Of a stretch of DNA of 17,434 nt, positions 14,125 to 17,434 are shown one piece after another. A program made the position numbers and the translations under genes. Positions within the stretch are counted from its first letter, which is position 1, and every line of letters begins with the position of its first letter. The notes under the pieces are model-generated. The model searched no databases and was not told the DNA's origin. It worked only from the letters and a program-made list of their open reading frames with translations. Source of the stretch: an uncultured Actinomycetes bacterium (GTDB lineage Bacteria > Actinomycetota > Actinomycetes > Nanopelagicales > Nanopelagicaceae). The stretch spans positions 1 to 17,434 of the forward strand of contig CAIMNT010000116.1 of assembly GCA_903842855.1 (NCBI GenBank). The letters are read 5' to 3'.

Positions 14125-16110
14125 ATGGAAAGACCTACCCGCGAGAACCTAAGAACCTGGTTTATCCGTGGGGCGATCTTCACGATCGGCGGTGGCTTTG
14201 TAATTGGGACCTACCTCTTCGCTTACGCCTATTTTACGGTCAAGATTCCTGACCCCAACCAATATGTAAATAGCCAGGCGACGGTGATCGAATATGCCGA
14301 TGGATCGGAGATCGGTCGAGTTGGAGCGCAAGATCGCACTAGCGTGCAATTGGCTAGCGTTCCCATCAATGTGCGCCATGCAATCTTGGCTGCCGAGGAT
14401 CGAAATTTTTACACCGAGCACGCCTTTAGCCCAACTGGAATTTTGCGCGCTCTCTGGCATGACCTGCGCGGAGGATCACTGCAGGGTGGTTCAACTATCA
14501 CTCAGCAATATGCCAAGACCGCCTTCCTTTCACCAGCACAGAGTGTGCAACGTAAAATAAAAGAGATTGTTATCGCCGTTAAATTAGAGCAACAACTCTC
14601 AAAAGATCAGATCTTGGAAGATTATCTCAACACAATTTATTTCGGTCGCGGCGCATACGGTGTTCAGACAGGTTCACAGGTCTTCTTCGGACGTACCGTA
14701 GATCAACTCAATGTTTCCCAGGCTGCAGTACTTGCCAGCATTCTTAATGCTCCGGGTTATTACGATCCTGCCAACGGACCGAGATATCAAGCGCGATTAC
14801 AAGCGCGATGGAAATATGTTTTGGATGGAATGGTGAAGGCTAAATGGCTCACACCAGCAGAAGAGGCAAAACAGGTCTTTCCATTCATTCAACCTCGAGT
14901 GGCATCTGGATCGCTAGCTGGACCTAAAGGCTACGTTATCTCGTGGATTGAAAATCAACTGCAACAATTTGGATTTACCCAAGATCAGTTGCTGCAGGGT
15001 GGGTTGGTTGTAAAAACTACCTTGGTTAAAAAGGATCAACAGGCTGCAGTAGATGCTGTTGCCAAGCGCACGCCTAAAGCCCCATTCAATAACTTGCGAA
15101 TCGCGCTGGTTTCAATTCAGCCTGGGACTGGTGCAGTACTTGCAATGTATGGCGGACAAGATTATTTAAAGAGCCAGTACAACAACGCTACACAAGCGAC
15201 CACTCAAGCCGGATCCTCCTTTAAACCTTTCGCTCTGACCGCTGCGCTGGAAGCGGGAATTAGCCTGCACTCCGTCTGGAACGGTCGATCACCTCAAGTA
15301 TTTTTTGATCCCGGTTCACAAGGCCCATATCCAGTTTTCAATTACGGCAATGAGCAATTTAAGAACATTAATCTTTTAGATGCGATCGCTAACTCGGTCA
15401 ACACAGTATTTGTTCCACTTGGCATCAAAGTTGGTCCAGATAAAGTCATTGATGTTGCACGGCGTGCCGGAATTCCTACCTCAGTTCAAATGGTTTCAGG
15501 TCCATCGGTGACACTTGGTGTCGCGAGCCCGCATGTGATTGATGTGGCATCGGCATATGCCACCTTCGCTGCACAAGGCGTTTACGCAAAGCCTTACATC
15601 GTCTCCCAAGTTCTCGGTGATAACGGTGGAATCCTTTATCAAGCACAACCTCAGACCAACCAGGTTTTCGCCAGCGATGTGATGGCTGATTTAACGACTG
15701 CCCTGCAGACCGTAACAACATATGGAACCGCCTCAGGAGCGGTATCTGATTTGGGTCGACCAAGTGCTGGAAAGACGGGTACTACTACAGATAATGCCAG
15801 CGCCTGGTTTACTGGTTATGTACCTCAAATGGCCACAAGCGTTGCGCTCTTTCGAGATAACGCCGCACAATCACTTAATGGAATTGGTGGACTAAACGCA
15901 GTTACAGGTGGAACTTTCCCTGCCAAGATTTGGGATCAGTACATGCGTCAAGCACTGGCCCATACACCGGTTATGGATTTCCCGCCTCCATCAAACATTG
16001 GTGGTGTAGATCCGACTCCAATGCAGAGCGCGGTTCCAACCATGGATCCTAAACTCGCCTTATTAACACCTAAACCCACACCAGCGCCTTCCCCTAAAAA
16101 GAAGAAGTAA
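14125..16110 (+). CDS. ponA: Bifunctional class A penicillin-binding protein (PonA-like)
   Basis: Peptidoglycan synthase with GT51 glycosyltransferase and transpeptidase domains, anchored in the membrane by one N-terminal helix (about 13-37). GT51: catalytic E91 in AAEDRNFY, GGSTITQQYAKTAF (121-134), RKIKEIVIAVKLEQQLSKDQ and LNTIYFGRGAYGVQTG. Transpeptidase: active-site S364 in SSFK (SxxK, 364-367), S424-V-N426 (SxN) and K550-T-G (KTGTT), all intact. The 661 residues end in a Pro/Lys-rich extracytoplasmic tail (LLTPKPTPAPSPKKKK) with no PASTA domain. It polymerises lipid II delivered by MurJ. It matches ponA1 upstream of a GT87 gene and rpsF in M. tuberculosis. The cytoplasmic N-terminus is short, about 12 residues. 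Confidence 0.96.
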   Translation: MERPTRENLRTWFIRGAIFTIGGGFVIGTYLFAYAYFTVKIPDPNQYVNSQATVIEYADGSEIGRVGAQDRTSVQLASVPINVRHAILAAEDRNFYTEHAFSPTGILRALWHDLRGGSLQGGSTITQQYAKTAFLSPAQSVQRKIKEIVIAVKLEQQLSKDQILEDYLNTIYFGRGAYGVQTGSQVFFGRTVDQLNVSQAAVLASILNAPGYYDPANGPRYQARLQARWKYVLDGMVKAKWLTPAEEAKQVFPFIQPRVASGSLAGPKGYVISWIENQLQQFGFTQDQLLQGGLVVKTTLVKKDQQAAVDAVAKRTPKAPFNNLRIALVSIQPGTGAVLAMYGGQDYLKSQYNNATQATTQAGSSFKPFALTAALEAGISLHSVWNGRSPQVFFDPGSQGPYPVFNYGNEQFKNINLLDAIANSVNTVFVPLGIKVGPDKVIDVARRAGIPTSVQMVSGPSVTLGVASPHVIDVASAYATFAAQGVYAKPYIVSQVLGDNGGILYQAQPQTNQVFASDVMADLTTALQTVTTYGTASGAVSDLGRPSAGKTGTTTDNASAWFTGYVPQMATSVALFRDNAAQSLNGIGGLNAVTGGTFPAKIWDQYMRQALAHTPVMDFPPPSNIGGVDPTPMQSAVPTMDPKLALLTPKPTPAPSPKKKK

Positions 16111-16125
16111 AAAACTGGAAAGAGT

Positions 16126-17322
16126 ATGAAGCTCTCCTTTACGACAAAGGCAGTGATCGCTCTCGCTCTATGTGCCGGCTTACTCTCTCTTGTTAAGTTT
16201 GATCACTGCTATAACTCCAACTGGACCGGTGTTGGAGTAGATGTACATGAGTGTTACAGCGACTTGCCAGCATTGTTTGATGCACGCGGTTTAGTGGATC
16301 ATGTCTGGCCTTACTCCAGTGCAACAAACTCTGTGGAATATCCTCCACTTACGGGAGTTGTTATGTGGGCGACGGCTCTCATTACACCTCATGGAACCAA
16401 TTCAGATAAGTACTACTTCCTTATCAACATCGCTCTATTGGCTGCGCTCTTTATCTTCACCTCGGTTGTAATTTCTAAAATCAATCCATCAAAATGGTAC
16501 TTGCTCCCCATTCTTCCGGCGGTTATTGCATCGCTCTATATTAATTGGGATATGTGGGCAGTTTTAACTGCAGTGTTGAGTATTTATTGGTTTGATCGCA
16601 AGAGGTACTGGTGGAGCGCAATCGCGCTATCAATTTCTATCGCCACTAAATTTTTTCCAATAGTTTTACTAGCCCCGATTGCACTCATATTTTTTAAAGG
16701 GCGAGAGTTCAAGGCAGGTTTACGCTATCTTTCACAGACGATAATTTTATGGGTACTTATAAATGCACCCTTCGCCATCTGGAACAGAGCTGGTTGGTGG
16801 AGATTCTTTAAGTTAAATTCCAATCGTCCTGCCGATCTTGGCTCTTTTTGGCAGGCAATCAATATATTTAATATCAACCCACCAGATATCAACTTTTTTT
16901 GGTTGGCTCTCTTTATTCTCGCCTCCCTTGCAGTTGCCGGTCACTTAATTCGGGCAGCCAACCTTCCCTCGCTGGCACAAGTAGCATTTGTTTTCGTCGC
17001 TCTCTTCACCGCGTTGAACAAGGTCTACTCTCCTCAATATGTCTTGTGGCTAGCTCCCCTGGGAGTCATGGCACTGGTCAATAATCGAGATAGATCTGCC
17101 TTTTGGATCTGGCAGGGAGCTGAGGCGATTTATCATTTCGCCATCTGGGAGTACCTAGCTGGATATGCCGGGGCAAATTTCGCTCTTCCCCCTAAGTGGT
17201 ACGCGGGAGCGATCCTCCTGCGGGTCTCTACGAGCCTATTTTTTGCCTGGCGCATCCTCTTATCCACACGGGATGCGCCCCCACAGGAGGCTGAATTTCT
17301 CCTATCGCAGACGGGCGGTTAG
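16126..17322 (+). CDS. GT87/DUF2029 family polytopic membrane glycosyltransferase
   Basis: Predicted polyprenyl-phosphate-dependent mannosyltransferase-like membrane protein (GT-C fold) of 398 residues with about ten helices. An early extracytoplasmic loop carries HECYSDLPALFDARGL (41-56) and SVEYPPLTGVV (69-79), where GT87 proteins keep an acidic catalytic residue; D46 is the likely candidate. Later regions include NWDMWAVL, ATKFFPIVLLAPI and NKVYSPQYVLWLAPLG, typical of this family. It corresponds to Rv0051 of M. tuberculosis, between ponA1 and rpsF. Acceptor and sugar are unknown; a cell-envelope glycan or lipoglycan is likely. The ATG at 16126 has GGAAAG upstream and follows ponA by 15 nt, so the two are probably co-transcribed. 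Confidence 0.87.
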   Translation: MKLSFTTKAVIALALCAGLLSLVKFDHCYNSNWTGVGVDVHECYSDLPALFDARGLVDHVWPYSSATNSVEYPPLTGVVMWATALITPHGTNSDKYYFLINIALLAALFIFTSVVISKINPSKWYLLPILPAVIASLYINWDMWAVLTAVLSIYWFDRKRYWWSAIALSISIATKFFPIVLLAPIALIFFKGREFKAGLRYLSQTIILWVLINAPFAIWNRAGWWRFFKLNSNRPADLGSFWQAINIFNINPPDINFFWLALFILASLAVAGHLIRAANLPSLAQVAFVFVALFTALNKVYSPQYVLWLAPLGVMALVNNRDRSAFWIWQGAEAIYHFAIWEYLAGYAGANFALPPKWYAGAILLRVSTSLFFAWRILLSTRDAPPQEAEFLLSQTGG

Positions 17323-17325
17323 GCT
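17320..17325 (+). promoter_or_regulatory. Candidate -10 for the rpsF leader
   Basis: TAGGCT, overlapping the GT87 stop codon, fits TAnnnT and would start transcription about 7 nt downstream, right at the first leader hairpin (17333). TACCCT at 17326-17331 is an alternative. No clear -35 is seen. Confidence 0.35.
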
Positions 17326-17332
17326 TACCCTT

Positions 17333-17434
17333 CCTACAGGTTCAGGGCACCCGTCCTTTCCACTGTAGGAGCAGTAACCCTCCTGCCGTGGAAATCCCAC
17401 GGCCGCTTTAGTCCAGAGGAGGTGGGGTTACCGC
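17333..17434 (+). promoter_or_regulatory. Structured 5' leader, probably of rpsF (S6:S18-type autoregulatory RNA candidate)
   Basis: A non-coding stretch after the GT87 gene where relatives have rpsF-ssb-rpsR-rplI. First hairpin: CCTACAG (17333-17339) pairs with CTGTAGG (17363-17369); an alternative, ACTG/CAGT (17362-17365 with 17372-17375), excludes it. Second: GCCGTGG (17385-17391) pairs with CCACGGC (17397-17403) around a 5-nt loop, closed by CCTCCT (17379-17384) with AGGAGG (17417-17422). This leaves a one-sided 13-nt bulge that begins next to a CCG (17403-17405), and buries the Shine-Dalgarno sequence. Known S6:S18-binding rpsF leaders use a CCG-containing asymmetric loop, so the likeness is suggestive. 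The coding sequence is outside the window. Confidence 0.6.
17417..17424 (+). promoter_or_regulatory. Shine-Dalgarno sequence of the next gene (probably rpsF)
   Basis: AGGAGGTG is fully complementary to the anti-Shine-Dalgarno end of 16S rRNA, by far the strongest ribosome-binding sequence in this window. Its AGGAGG pairs with CCTCCT at 17379-17384, so access could be controlled by the leader fold. The start codon must lie at or after 17435. Confidence 0.7.

Noticed and set aside
15476..15763. 95-codon frame antisense to the PBP
   Set aside because: Opposite the intact transpeptidase domain, with no family likeness.
1..17434. Mobile element, CRISPR array, defence island or new multi-gene system
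   Set aside because: Every gene fits the conserved origin-proximal order of actinobacteria; no transposase, integrase, direct-repeat array or foreign-looking block was seen.

Overview
The window is a compact, gene-dense stretch of an actinobacterial chromosome from the side of the replication origin that carries yidC, rsmG and parAB. The gene order (yidC, khpB/jag, rsmG, parA, parB, then cwlM, trxA, trxB, murJ, a DUF6049-like gene, a NUDIX gene and pcnA, then DUF5318, a class A PBP and a GT87 gene leading into an apparent rpsF leader) matches the origin region known from Mycobacterium and Streptomyces. By eye the base composition is only about half G+C, genes overlap by 4 nt or sit within about 60 nt, and several regulators and domain extensions seen in relatives are missing. 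That combination suggests a streamlined, moderate-GC actinobacterium such as the freshwater acI/Nanopelagicales type. The lineage is inference.

Layout: (1) 2-3819, plus strand: membrane insertase YidC (5' end cut by the window), RNA-binding KhpB, 16S rRNA methyltransferase RsmG, and the ParA/ParB segregation pair. Two parS centromere sites lie inside this cluster, both in coding sequence. (2) 3823-10887, minus strand: one long, tightly packed run transcribed NUDIX, DUF6049-like, murJ, trxB, trxA, cwlM, aminotransferase. It combines lipid II flipping, the thioredoxin system and a CwlM-type regulator whose amidase domain has lost zinc ligands. (3) 10920-12380, plus strand: CCA-adding/poly(A) polymerase family enzyme, divergent from the NUDIX gene across 32 nt. 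(4) 12336-13613, minus strand: an MFS transporter whose 3' end overlaps the 3' end of pcnA. (5) 13672-17322, plus strand: DUF5318 zinc-ribbon protein, bifunctional penicillin-binding protein and a GT87-type polytopic membrane protein. (6) 17323-17434: a non-coding leader with two hairpins and a strong Shine-Dalgarno sequence, by synteny and structure the rpsF leader; the gene itself lies beyond the window.

Functionally the window joins chromosome segregation (parAB/parS), ribosome and tRNA maturation (rsmG, pcnA, the rpsF leader) and envelope growth (yidC, murJ, cwlM, ponA, GT87). No mobile element, CRISPR array, tRNA or rRNA gene was seen, and no gene-free stretch exceeds about 112 nt. The most notable points are the degenerate CwlM active site, a near-perfect 14-bp hairpin at the cwlM start codon, parS sites built into the first codons of rsmG and parA, the absence of sigM and its anti-sigma gene between trxB and murJ, the structured rpsF leader, and signs of leaderless transcription.
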